Source of the DNA: Nitrosovibrio sp. Nv4
Lineage (GTDB): Bacteria; Pseudomonadota; Alphaproteobacteria; Acetobacterales; Acetobacteraceae
Direction: 5' to 3'
NCBI GenBank assembly: GCA_943330455.2
Contig: CALQHT020000011.1
Span: 1-41,883, forward strand
DNA length: 41,883 nucleotides
Below, piece after piece: positions 33,045 through 41,753 of this stretch. The position numbers and the translations under genes were made by a program. The notes below the pieces were generated by a model, which did not search any database, was not told the origin of the DNA, and saw only the letters and a list, made by a program, of their open reading frames with translations. Within the stretch, counting starts at the first letter, position 1. Each line of letters begins with the position of its first letter.

Positions 33045-33173
33045 GCCATTGCCCGGTCGCGTTCCCTCATCGTCATTGTCAGACTTGATCCGGCAGCCCA
33101 CCCCTCGGCGTTGAAGCGCGGGTTCCCAGGTCAAGCCCGACAATGCCGCGCGGACCGGTGCATCGGTCAATGG
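33045..33173. repeat. Long palindromic repeat, family A, copy 5
   Basis: Outer arm CATTGCCCGGTCGC near 33047, core arm CTCATCGTCATTGTC at 33066, middle TTGATCCGGCAGCCCACC and GTTGAAGCGCGG, core arm GACAATGCCGCG, and the outer arm GCATCGGTCAATGGG to about 33173, the best right outer arm of all copies. It lies in a gap of about 470 bp between the J-protein start and the kinase stop; I see no gene in the remaining 180 bp up to 33357. Confidence 0.85.
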
Positions 33174-33357
33174 GTAGGTCCGTTGATATTATGCCTCAAT
33201 CCTGGTCCCTATCGGGTGTCGCGCTCGGCCCAGCTTACTCCGAACGGAGCCTCTCACCAGCACTCATTGCAGGGGCCGGCGACAGCCGATGCCGCAAGCG
33301 GTCGCAACGAACCATCGCGGCGAGGCGAAGCCATCCTCCAAGACGAAGGCTCAGCGA

Positions 33358-35595
33358 TCAGCCCCGGTGGTTCGATATCACGGTAAGCGCGACTGGCGAC
33401 AGGTCCGTCCTCAAGGGATCATCCTCGGACTCCGCCCGCGCCATCGTCGCATCCGGCGTCCGAGGCAATCCGTTCCGCCGGCCCCGGACGGCATCCCCTT
33501 GCCGAGACATTTCCGTGACAATTGTTTGCAACAGCAGATTCTTGCCGACCGGTTTGGAGATGAACGCATTCATGCCCGCCTCCAGACACGCTTTCACATC
33601 CTCCTGAAACGCATTGCCGGTCAGTGCGATGATCGGCACCAGCGCCTGGCGCCCGCCCTTGGCACGGATCGCCCGAGTGGCCGTCAATCCGTCCATCTCA
33701 GGCATTTGCACGTCCATGCAAACCACGTCGTAGTCCAGCCGATCGATCGCATTCACCGCCTCCATCCCGTCATTCGCGGTGTCCACCTGAATATCGAGTC
33801 CCTTCAGCATCTGACGGATCACGAACTGGTTGGTCTGGTTGTCCTCGGCCACAAGAATACGCAGCCGCCGCCCCAGATGCGCAATATGGGTTTCCATGGA
33901 CGCGGTCGCGGAGACGTCCGGAGGGACAGCGGTTTCCGCGACAGCCGCCACCGGCAAATCCACCCGGAACGTAAACGTGGAGCCGTGGCCAAACCGGGAT
34001 TCGACGGCGATCGTCCCGCCCATCTGTTCCGCCAAACGACGACAGATCGCGAGGCCCAACCCGGACCCGCCAAAGCGACGGTTGATCGACCCGTCGGCCT
34101 GCACGAATTCGCCGAACAGGCTGTCCATCGTGTCGGCGGCGATCCCGATCCCCGTATCGGTCACCCGCCATTCCATGACAGCGCGCCCCGCCCCAAAGGC
34201 CGAGCCAATCGCGTCGACCGTCACCGATCCCCGATCCGTGAACTTGACCGCGTTCGACACCAGGTTGAGCAGGATCTGGCGGATACGCCCAGGATCGCCC
34301 CGCAAGGCGACCGGCAGCGCCCCCGTGGTTCGGATCTCGAACGACAAGCCCTTCGCGGCGGCCCGCGGGCCCATCACCGCCTGCAACGTCTCGCTCACAA
34401 CGGCGGGCGAAAAGGCCAGATCCTCCAATTCCAACCGCCCGGCTTCCAATTTCGAGTAGTCCAGGATGTCGTTCAGGATACGAAGGAGACTCTCCCCGGA
34501 GTCGTGAATCGTGGTCAGCACACGCCGCTGTTCCTCGTTCAATGGGCCGTCCAGGAGGGAGGCGGTCAGCCCCAGGACCGCATTCATCGGCGTCCGAATC
34601 TCATGGCTCATCGTCGCCAAAAACAACGACTTCGCTCGGCTTGTCTCCTGGGCGGCCCGCGCCCTCTCCCGCAGCACACGAGATTCCGCCAGCGCGCGGG
34701 TGCGGTCCCCCTCCGCCTCCTCGGCGCGCCATCGGTCGGTGATGTCCTCGAATGTGGCCACCCACGAACCAGCACGCATCCGAGTGCGAGAGATGACGAT
34801 CCGCCGACCATCGGCCAGCGCCACGACCGCGGATAATGCCGCGTCGCGGACCTCGGTCGCGTCCAACAGCAAGACGCGCGCGCAGGTGTATCGGTCCATG
34901 CCCACGTCCTTGGCCAGACGCTCAACCAACTCCGTCACGGACAGACCCATCAGGGACGCGGTGTCGGGAGCACCGAACATCGCGGCGAACGGCCCGTTGA
35001 CAACGGCGACACGGTGATTCTCGTCAAACATGCAAAGCGCCTGGGTCATATGCTCCAGGGCTGCCTCGAACCAAGCGCGCTGGCGAGCGAGCTCCCCGAT
35101 TGTGCGGTCGAGCACTCGAAAGGGAAGCCAGCGGACGGTCGCGAACGCGGCGCAGGCCAAGGCCCAACTCAAGACGAGGACAAGGCCCGCCTGCAGGGCC
35201 AGCGGTCGCAAACTGGTGGCAACGGTCAGGCTGCCGACTTCGACGTTGTCGACGATGATGGGCGCTTGCACCCGCAGTGCTGGGAACGCCGGAAGCGCCC
35301 CATCGTCAAGCACCTCAAGATTGTTCCGGTCCGTGATGACTTGCCTGACCGTGTCCTCCGGCGGCAGGGTAACCACATCCAGTATCCGATCGCCCTGGTA
35401 CTGCCAGAGTATTGGATGCATGTAGATGTATCGTGCGACCTTGCCGGCGTTCGATCGTGCCTTGAAGCGGAGTACCTTGTATTCGGTCTGGACGTGCTGG
35501 ACCACGAATCCGGCCGGTACTACGGTCCCGATCGCCAGGGCGACAAAGAGCGCGGTGCCGCTGACCAATCGCCGAAGTGGTGCGTAGGACTGCAT
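33358..35595 (-). CDS. Hybrid sensor histidine kinase with fused receiver domain
   Basis: An inner-membrane two-component sensor of 745 residues. TM helices at about 11-31 and 133-155 bracket a periplasmic domain of about 100 residues. A PAS-like region follows at about 175-290 (ALCMFDENHRVAVVNGPFAAMFG), then the HisKA dimer with H331 in MSHEIRTPMN, and the ATPase with N-box RIRQILLNLVSNAVKF, DTGIGI and GSGLGLAICRRLAEQ. The receiver from about 577 has the acidic pair E584-D585, D628 in CMDVQMPEMDG, and K681 in ISKP. There is no Hpt domain, so the phosphate must go to a separate Hpt or output protein; none is nearby. It begins 4 bp after the PstS-like receptor gene, which suggests coupled expression. 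Confidence 0.95.
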   Translation of the reverse strand: MQSYAPLRRLVSGTALFVALAIGTVVPAGFVVQHVQTEYKVLRFKARSNAGKVARYIYMHPILWQYQGDRILDVVTLPPEDTVRQVITDRNNLEVLDDGALPAFPALRVQAPIIVDNVEVGSLTVATSLRPLALQAGLVLVLSWALACAAFATVRWLPFRVLDRTIGELARQRAWFEAALEHMTQALCMFDENHRVAVVNGPFAAMFGAPDTASLMGLSVTELVERLAKDVGMDRYTCARVLLLDATEVRDAALSAVVALADGRRIVISRTRMRAGSWVATFEDITDRWRAEEAEGDRTRALAESRVLRERARAAQETSRAKSLFLATMSHEIRTPMNAVLGLTASLLDGPLNEEQRRVLTTIHDSGESLLRILNDILDYSKLEAGRLELEDLAFSPAVVSETLQAVMGPRAAAKGLSFEIRTTGALPVALRGDPGRIRQILLNLVSNAVKFTDRGSVTVDAIGSAFGAGRAVMEWRVTDTGIGIAADTMDSLFGEFVQADGSINRRFGGSGLGLAICRRLAEQMGGTIAVESRFGHGSTFTFRVDLPVAAVAETAVPPDVSATASMETHIAHLGRRLRILVAEDNQTNQFVIRQMLKGLDIQVDTANDGMEAVNAIDRLDYDVVCMDVQMPEMDGLTATRAIRAKGGRQALVPIIALTGNAFQEDVKACLEAGMNAFISKPVGKNLLLQTIVTEMSRQGDAVRGRRNGLPRTPDATMARAESEDDPLRTDLSPVALTVISNHRG

Positions 35596-35599
35596 CCGA

Positions 35600-36412
35600 T
35601 CAGGGCAGACTGCCCGTTTCGAGCAACGCCGCCTGGCCTTCCGGTGACTTCAGAAAGGCAATGAACCGGGCTGCCCGATCGTTAACACCAGGGCCGACGA
35701 GGTAATGAAAAGTTTTCGAGAACGGGTAGCGTCCATCCCGGAGCGTATTCAAGTCTGGCACGACGCCGTCAATGGGGATGACTTGCAGTGCCCGCCTCTC
35801 AGTGACCACCTGCGCCAGGGTCGACGTCCCCACGGAGCCCCGCAATCTTTCGGCCATATCGAGATTTTCCTGGTCCGATGTTGCGACCGGCACGTCAGGC
35901 CGTCGCCGCAGGACCGCGACGGCCTCTTCGGTCCCGGGAAACGAGGGGAACAATGTCAGGTAGTCGCTTTCGGAGATGTGACGAAGGATCAGCCGAATTG
36001 GTTCCCCGTCGGGCCATCTCGGATCCCCACCCAAAAGATTCGCCCCAAGTTCAGCTCGCCTGAAACCGCCGGGCGATTGTGTGGCGGTTACGAAGACGAA
36101 TGGTGTCCGCGTAGTGATTTGTTGCCGCAACCCGAACGCCAACTCCTTGTCATTCATCGGCCTGCCGCTGACGGCAACATCGATCATCCCGGCCTGTAAG
36201 GCCTTCATCCCGCCCCCACTGCCCAGGCTGGGGACGACCTCCACCCTGATCCCCGTCGCTGCGGCAAACGGCGCACTCAGCCGATGCATCGTCCCTACCG
36301 AACCGCCTACTCCGCCAATCCGGAGCGCATCGTCCGCGAGGCACGGCCCCGCAGCCACCAGGAGCGCAATTGCAAGGGCCATGGACGACATGACACGGTT
36401 AGCCAGCGACAT
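35600..36412 (-). CDS. PstS-like periplasmic substrate-binding protein
   Basis: A 270-residue exported protein. The signal peptide (ALAIALLVAAGPCLA) is followed by a mature start DDALRIGGVGGSVGTMHRLS that resembles phosphate-binding-type receptors, with SLGSGGGMKALQAGMIDVAVSGRPMND as the hinge and anion loop typical of PstS-like proteins. No PstC/A/B permease genes are present. It is directly upstream of a hybrid histidine kinase with a 4-bp gap. The likely role is as the ligand-binding sensor part of that kinase, recognising an oxyanion such as phosphate, tungstate or molybdate. Which anion is not visible. The 160-bp region upstream is shared with the divergent D-aminoacylase gene. Confidence 0.85.
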   Translation of the reverse strand: MSLANRVMSSMALAIALLVAAGPCLADDALRIGGVGGSVGTMHRLSAPFAAATGIRVEVVPSLGSGGGMKALQAGMIDVAVSGRPMNDKELAFGLRQQITTRTPFVFVTATQSPGGFRRAELGANLLGGDPRWPDGEPIRLILRHISESDYLTLFPSFPGTEEAVAVLRRRPDVPVATSDQENLDMAERLRGSVGTSTLAQVVTERRALQVIPIDGVVPDLNTLRDGRYPFSKTFHYLVGPGVNDRAARFIAFLKSPEGQAALLETGSLP

Positions 36413-36573
36413 GAGGTTGGAAACTCCGGACTGAACAGGAGCGACGATGGAACAGGACGTTTAAGACATCGTTAAGCGCGAGAGATTTGCCTGCGGCGAC
36501 TTTCACAAAACTTGCGCCGCAGGCCGGTCTGCCGCAGATTGGCCGCAAGAAAATCCACCAGGAGGGTCCATCC

Positions 36574-38292
36574 ATGGCAGACTTCGATCTCGTCATCCGA
36601 GGCGGCACCGTGGTCGACGGCACCGGTCGCGCCCCGATCGAAGCGGATGTCGGCATCCGCGGCAACCGCATTGAACAGATCGGCAGCATCGCAGGCCGCG
36701 GCGCCGAAGAAATCAGCGCCAAAGGCAAGCTCGTCACCCCCGGCTTCGTCGATATCCATACCCATTATGACGCCCAGGCGGTGTGGGACAGCCATATGGC
36801 CCCGTCGTCCTGGCACGGTGTGACCACCGCGATCATGGGCAATTGCGGCGTCGGCTTCGCCCCCTGCAAGCCCGCCGATCGCGAAAAGCTGATCGAGCTG
36901 ATGGAAGGGGTGGAAGACATCCCCGGTGCCGTCATGCACGAAGGCCTGAAGTGGGAATGGGAGTCCTTCGGCGAATACCTCTCCGCCCTGGAACGCCGCC
37001 CGCGTGACATCGATATCGGCGCCCTGCTGCCACATGCCGCGGTGCGGGTCTTCGTCATGGGCGACCGTGCCATCGCGCTCGAAAACGCCAACCAGGGCGA
37101 CATCGCGCAGATGCGGGAAATCGCTCGCGAGGCCATGCATGCCGGCGCGTTTGGCTTTTCGACGTCGCGCAGCCTCAGCCACAAGACATTGCGCGGCGAA
37201 GCGACACCGACCTTGAAGGCACAGGAAGACGAATTGACCGGCATCGCCATGGGCATGAAAGATGCCGGGTCGGGCATGCTGGAGATGGTGTCGGAATGGG
37301 CGCCGGACCACATGGCCGAATTCGGAATCCTGCGTCGTGTGATCGAAGCGTGCGGGCGCCCCGCCGTGTTCACTCTGACGCAACGCCATTCCCGCCCGGA
37401 GGTCTGGCGCGACCTGCTGGCCGGCGCGGATCAGGCCAACCTGGACGGCCTGTCAATCCGCCCCGTTGTCGCACCGCGTGCCATCGGCGTCCTGCTGGGA
37501 CTGACCGGCAGCCAGAACCCGTTCGCCGGCACGCCGACCTACAAGTCCATCGGGCATCTGCCGCTGGCCGAACGGGTGCAGCGCATGCGGGACCCGGAGA
37601 TTCGGGCGAAAATCCTCAGCGAGGACCCGAAGGAAGGCAACACCTTCCCGCTGTTCCATCGCCTGTCGTATGATTACATGTACCGCTTCGGCAACCCACC
37701 GAACTACATGCCGACGGCGGAGCAAAGCCTGTCCGCGATCGCCGCGCGCGAAGGCCGCACGCCGGAGGAAGTCGGCTATGACGTATTGCTAGAGGATGAC
37801 GGCAATGCGTTCATCTACGTCACGCTCAGCAACTATGCCTATCGCGACCTGTCGATGTCCGAGACGTTGCTGTCAAACCGCAACACGATCATGGGGCTGG
37901 GCGATGGCGGCGCGCATGTCGCCTTCATCCTCGACGCTGGCTATCAGACCTGGATGCTGACCCATTGGGGCCGCAACCGTAAGCGTTGGGATGTCGCGGA
38001 GTTGATCCGCCGCGTGACATCCGACACCGCCCATGCCGCCGGTCTGCACGATCGCGGTGTCCTGGCGGTCGGCAAGAAGGCCGACGTCAACATCATCGAC
38101 TGGGAACGTCTTGGCTCCGACAAGCCCTATGTCGTCAACGACCTGCCAGCCGGCGGCAAACGTCTGATGCAGAAGGTGCACGGCTACGAGGCCACCCTCG
38201 TGTCCGGACAGGTCACGTTCCGGGAGGGCGAGGCCACCGGCACACTCCCGGGCAAATTGATCAGGGGGCCGCAGGCGACTCTCGCGGCTTGA
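36574..38292 (+). CDS. D-aminoacylase/N-acyl-D-amino-acid deacylase family amidohydrolase
   Basis: A 572-residue metal-dependent amidohydrolase. After an N-terminal composite beta-sandwich (DLVIRGGTVVDGTGRAP) comes the metal motif VDIHTHYDAQ with H62 and H64, then the conserved IMGNCGVGFAPC with C91, the bridging metal ligand in D-aminoacylases. The late catalytic Asp is D444 in LGDGGAHVAF. The length and C-terminal VGKKADVNIID strand fit the family, which cleaves N-acyl-D-amino acids or related amides. GGAGGG precedes the ATG at 36574. The frame upstream to 36487 is not family-like. It is divergent from the receptor-kinase pair. Alternative substrates in this family are common. Confidence 0.9.
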   Translation: MADFDLVIRGGTVVDGTGRAPIEADVGIRGNRIEQIGSIAGRGAEEISAKGKLVTPGFVDIHTHYDAQAVWDSHMAPSSWHGVTTAIMGNCGVGFAPCKPADREKLIELMEGVEDIPGAVMHEGLKWEWESFGEYLSALERRPRDIDIGALLPHAAVRVFVMGDRAIALENANQGDIAQMREIAREAMHAGAFGFSTSRSLSHKTLRGEATPTLKAQEDELTGIAMGMKDAGSGMLEMVSEWAPDHMAEFGILRRVIEACGRPAVFTLTQRHSRPEVWRDLLAGADQANLDGLSIRPVVAPRAIGVLLGLTGSQNPFAGTPTYKSIGHLPLAERVQRMRDPEIRAKILSEDPKEGNTFPLFHRLSYDYMYRFGNPPNYMPTAEQSLSAIAAREGRTPEEVGYDVLLEDDGNAFIYVTLSNYAYRDLSMSETLLSNRNTIMGLGDGGAHVAFILDAGYQTWMLTHWGRNRKRWDVAELIRRVTSDTAHAAGLHDRGVLAVGKKADVNIIDWERLGSDKPYVVNDLPAGGKRLMQKVHGYEATLVSGQVTFREGEATGTLPGKLIRGPQATLAA

Positions 38293-38295
38293 TGC

Positions 38296-38344
38296 CGGTC
38301 GGCGCCGAGGCTCGGGCAGTCGCCCTGGCTTCGGCGCTGGACCG
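38296..38344. terminator. Imperfect hairpin between convergent genes
   Basis: GTCGGCGCCGAGGCTCGGG near 38298 and CCCTGGCTTCGGCGCTGGAC near 38322 form a long stem with a few mismatches and one bulge. It fills the 52 bp between the D-aminoacylase and Kef-type genes, so it could terminate transcription from both sides. Confidence 0.45.
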
Positions 38345-40105
38345 TCACTGCTTCTGATCCGCCTCAAACAGCCCGGTCAATTCCTCCGAGGACTGGCGCG
38401 CAGTCTGGATCAACTGGCGCTCGTCGCGGTAGATGGCATGCGTTGCGGCCAGATTGTCCTCGTCATGTCGCTGGAACAGGGCGACGGCATGCGACGCCGC
38501 TTCACCCTCGATCCCCAAGGCCGTCAGGCTGAGTTCCGCCATCCGCAGGCTGGAATGGAACGTGTCGCGGACCAGGCCATCGACCCCACGATCCATCAGC
38601 AGATGTGCGTGACGGCGGTTCCGGGCCCGCACGATCACTTTCAGATTGGGGAAGTTACGTCGCGCGGTTTCGACTGTTTGCAGAGTGGCTTCCATGTCAT
38701 CCAGCGCGACGACCAGCAGTTTTGCCTGTTCGGCGCCAGCCGCGCGCAACATGGCGGGCCGGGTGGGGTCTCCGAAATAGACCTTGTTGCCAAAGCGACG
38801 AACCACCTCCACCTGGCCCGGGTCTCGCTCCAGTGCCGTGAAGGCGATGCTGTGCATGTGCAGGACGCGGCCGACAATCTGCCCGACCCGCCCGAAGCCG
38901 CAGATGATCACCGGGGCGGTCTCGGCCTCCACGGTGTCGTATTGCGGTGGTTCGGATGGCTTCAGCCGGGGGATCAGGAGACGTTCCGACATCGCGAACA
39001 GGATCGGTGTCAGGATCATCGACGCCGCGATGACCAAGGTCGCCAGCGCCGCCTGCCCCGTCACCAAAGCCCCCGCGCCAACGGCCGCTCCCAACAGGAC
39101 GAAGCTGAACTCGCTGCCCTGCGGCAGGGCAAGCGCAAACCGCACCGAGTCCACCGTGTCACGCCCGGCGGCTCGACCGATGCCAAACGCCACCCCGGTC
39201 TTGAGCAGCATCAACGCCACTGTCGCGCCGAGCACCGTCATCGGCTGGGTCATGCCCAATGCGAGATCCGCCGACATGCCGACCGAGATGAAGAAAAAAC
39301 CGAGCAGCAAACCCTCGAACGGCGCGATGTCGGCTTCCAGTTCGTGGCGGTATTCGGATTCGGACAGCAGAACGCCGGCCATGAAGGCACCCAGGGAGGC
39401 CGATAACCCCGCGGCCTCGGCCAGGAAGGCTGTGCCGACCACGATCAACAGCGCCATGCCCGTGAACACTTCCGGCGTGCGAGCGCCACCGATGGCACGG
39501 AACATCGGACCTGTCAGGAAACGCCCACCGATCAGGATCGCACCAATCGTTGCCGCGCCGATCGCCACATCCCACCATGGCAGATGGTCGGGCACCGTGC
39601 TTTCTCCGGCGAGCAACGGCACCAGGGCAACCAACGGGATGAACGCCAGATCCTGAAACAGCAGCACCGCAAATCCATCCCGTCCCGCTCGGCTTGCCAG
39701 CAGGTCCCGTTCGGCCAGCATCGGCAGCACGATCGCGGTGGACGACAGCGCCAGGCCAAAGCCGAGGACGACCCCGCCTCCCACCGAAACGCCCGCGAGC
39801 CAGGCCAGCGCGGCAATCGCCGCCGCCGTCAGCAAAAGCTGGGCGGTGCCGATGCCGAATACGGTGCGTCGCATAACCCACAGGCGCTGGGGACGCAGTT
39901 CCAGGCCGATCAGGAACAGCAGCATGATCACGCCGAGATGCGCGATATGGGTGATCTGGTCGACATCGGTGACCAGGCGCAATCCGGCCGGACCGATCAC
40001 GATTCCGGCCAGGAGATAGCCGAGCACGCTGCCGAATCCGGCGCGTCGGGTAAGAGGAACGGCGATGGTTGCCGCGGCCAGAAGGGCAGCGAGGGTTGCC
40101 AGCAT
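38345..40105 (-). CDS. Kef-type K+/H+ antiporter (CPA2 family)
   Basis: A 586-residue inner-membrane monovalent cation/proton antiporter. The first 380 residues form 12 or so helices, including GYLLAGIVIGPAGLRL and FLIGLELRPQRLW, and the conserved ALSSTAIVLPML and LLFQDLAFIPL motifs of KefB/KefC. A cytoplasmic KTN/RCK domain starts near residue 398 with the NAD-binding loop CGFGRVGQIVGRVL. KefC-type proteins export K+ during electrophile stress; no KefF/KefG ancillary gene is adjacent. Family members of the RosB/YbaL group have the same architecture. I use the ATG at 40105 because the frame upstream to 40219 is polar and unlike the first helix. Confidence 0.92.
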   Translation of the reverse strand: MLATLAALLAAATIAVPLTRRAGFGSVLGYLLAGIVIGPAGLRLVTDVDQITHIAHLGVIMLLFLIGLELRPQRLWVMRRTVFGIGTAQLLLTAAAIAALAWLAGVSVGGGVVLGFGLALSSTAIVLPMLAERDLLASRAGRDGFAVLLFQDLAFIPLVALVPLLAGESTVPDHLPWWDVAIGAATIGAILIGGRFLTGPMFRAIGGARTPEVFTGMALLIVVGTAFLAEAAGLSASLGAFMAGVLLSESEYRHELEADIAPFEGLLLGFFFISVGMSADLALGMTQPMTVLGATVALMLLKTGVAFGIGRAAGRDTVDSVRFALALPQGSEFSFVLLGAAVGAGALVTGQAALATLVIAASMILTPILFAMSERLLIPRLKPSEPPQYDTVEAETAPVIICGFGRVGQIVGRVLHMHSIAFTALERDPGQVEVVRRFGNKVYFGDPTRPAMLRAAGAEQAKLLVVALDDMEATLQTVETARRNFPNLKVIVRARNRRHAHLLMDRGVDGLVRDTFHSSLRMAELSLTALGIEGEAASHAVALFQRHDEDNLAATHAIYRDERQLIQTARQSSEELTGLFEADQKQ

Positions 40106-40521
40106 GGGTGTCCGATCCGGTTGGAACGCCGGTCGGGCCGGCTTTACGAGCAATATGGGGCGAAAGCGGCTGGTGGGAACCATGACAGTTTGGTGTGCCG
40201 ACCGACCTTGTGCGGCCACGGTCTTGCCGGGCGGAACCTGCGCACCCTAGACCGTGAAGGTGCGGTTGTTTGCCGGAGCAAATCACATCCCGTGGGGCTT
40301 GCCGATGGCCGGAGGCTGGCTGGTCGCGCTGGCCGGAACAATGCTGTTCGTGTCCGCGCGACGGTGCCGGGTCAACAGTCTGACCGACAGCGTCGAGGAG
40401 GGGTGACAGGGCCGGTCCCCCCGCGTTATCCCTGCCTGGAAACCGTTTCATCCCGACGTGCCACCGCGGACCGGTAGCATTGCGGCAACTGTTCAGGGTT
40501 TTCCAAGAGGACCAAAGCCGA
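40106..40521. other. 416-bp intergenic region
   Basis: Divergent promoter region between the Kef-type antiporter and the cytochrome b561 gene. It contains one short frame, GTG 40254 to TGA 40406, of 50 codons with a single hydrophobic segment (MAGGWLVALAGTMLFVSA). No ribosome site supports it and I do not claim it as a gene. No strong hairpin or repeat is seen. Confidence 0.4.
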
Positions 40522-41187
40522 ATGCGACAATTGCACCTGCCAATGCGAATCTGGGACCTGCCGATCCGCCTTTTTCACTGGCTGCTGGTCTGCCTGGTCG
40601 CGTTCAGTTGGATCACCCACCGGCAACACTGGATGGAACTGCACATGCTGTCAGGATACACGATCCTGAGCTTGTTGCTGTTCCGCGTCGTCTGGGGATT
40701 CATCGGCAGCGACACTGCCCGCTTCACGTTCTTTCTGAAAAGCCCGCTGGAGGCGTTGCGCCATCTGTCTCACCTGCATCGGCGTGAACCCGACACCGAA
40801 ATCGGCCACAACGCCGCCGGGGGCTGGATGGTGTTGGTGATGCTGGGCCTGCTGTTCGCCCAGGTTGCCACGGGATTGGGCAGCAACGACGATATTGCCG
40901 TGGAAGGCCCGCTGGTCAGGCTCCTGGGCAAGGAGTTAAGCGACGCGATCACCAGTTGGCATCATCTTGGAGCCAATCTGATCCTGGCCATGGTCGGGAT
41001 GCATATCCTGGCGATCGTTACCTACGCGGTGCTGAAACGCCACCATTTGGTTCGCCCGATGATTACGGGCAAAAAGCGCCTGCCCGGCGCCACGCGGGCG
41101 CCGCGTATCGCAAGCCCGGTTCTGGCGGCGGTTGTCTATATTATCGCGGCAGCCGCGGTCTTCGCGCTCGTCCGCTTCGCGCCGTGA
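40522..41187 (+). CDS. Cytochrome b561-type di-haem membrane protein
   Basis: A 221-residue inner-membrane b-type cytochrome with four main helices plus a C-terminal one. The candidate haem ligands are H19 (LFHWLL), H41 (ELHMLSGYT), H147/H148 (SWHHLGANLIL) and H161 (GMHILAIV), two on each haem plane as in bacterial b561 proteins. Such proteins pass electrons between quinol and a soluble cytochrome c partner. AGAGG lies 11 bases before the ATG at 40522. A cytochrome c' gene lies convergent and only 38 bp away, a common pairing for this family. Confidence 0.93.
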   Translation: MRQLHLPMRIWDLPIRLFHWLLVCLVAFSWITHRQHWMELHMLSGYTILSLLLFRVVWGFIGSDTARFTFFLKSPLEALRHLSHLHRREPDTEIGHNAAGGWMVLVMLGLLFAQVATGLGSNDDIAVEGPLVRLLGKELSDAITSWHHLGANLILAMVGMHILAIVTYAVLKRHHLVRPMITGKKRLPGATRAPRIASPVLAAVVYIIAAAAVFALVRFAP

Positions 41188-41188
41188 C

Positions 41189-41217
41189 CGGTCAGAGGCC
41201 AACGCGGCCCCTGACCG
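41189..41217. terminator. Bidirectional terminator between the two cytochrome genes
   Basis: CGGTCAGAGGCC at 41189-41200 pairs with GGCCCCTGACCG at 41206-41217 around AACGC, with one mismatch. It occupies most of the 38 bp between the convergent stop codons. Confidence 0.75.
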
Positions 41218-41225
41218 TTCATACG

Positions 41226-41666
41226 TCAACGCGCGCGATAGGTCCGGTGGCAAGCGCCACAGGCCTCACCAGCAGCCTTGATCCCGGCAGCGACGCCAGC
41301 CTCATCACCCGCCTTAGCGGCAACGCTGATCGCACCGGCCGCTTCGCCCAACGCGGCCGCGGCCTTCTGGAACCCGGCCTGGTCCGACCAGATTTCCGGC
41401 AGCGCCTTGGTGTTGTTGCCAGCCTGAGTGCCGGCCGGGAACAGCGCCGGAATCAGCGCCGCATAACGCTGCATCGCCTTCGCCGGACCTTCCAGGGTCT
41501 TCACATCGCCCTTGGCGGTCGCGACGGCGCGGATGCCGGCGAAGTCACCGCCCAGAAGGCTGAAGCCAACCTGCCGATACTCGATCAGGTTCGGGCCGCT
41601 CTGAGCCTGGGCCGTACCGATCGTCACAACCGCCATCGCAGCGGCCAACATAAGCATCTTTCGCAT
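41226..41666 (-). CDS. Cytochrome c' (class II cytochrome c)
   Basis: A periplasmic haem protein of 146 residues. The signal peptide MLAAAMAVVTIGTAQAQ precedes a four-helix-bundle domain. The single haem motif lies at the C-terminus: C136-G-A-C139-H140 in ACGACHRTYR, which is the diagnostic position for class II. Cytochromes c' bind NO or CO and help in nitrosative stress, or carry electrons with a b561 partner. That partner is the convergent neighbour, so the pair may act together, although they are transcribed from opposite sides. Confidence 0.92.
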   Translation of the reverse strand: MRKMLMLAAAMAVVTIGTAQAQSGPNLIEYRQVGFSLLGGDFAGIRAVATAKGDVKTLEGPAKAMQRYAALIPALFPAGTQAGNNTKALPEIWSDQAGFQKAAAALGEAAGAISVAAKAGDEAGVAAGIKAAGEACGACHRTYRAR

Positions 41667-41753
41667 GCCGAAGCCTCTCCCCTGTTAATTTCGCGAGACC
41701 ACGGTCACCGATGGTCTCCCAATGGTCCCCATGTCCCTAGTGCCCCGAGTCGT

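Noticed and set aside
40254-40406. 50-codon frame with one hydrophobic segment
   Set aside because: GTG start without ribosome site in a divergent promoter region; one hydrophobic run is not enough to claim a gene.
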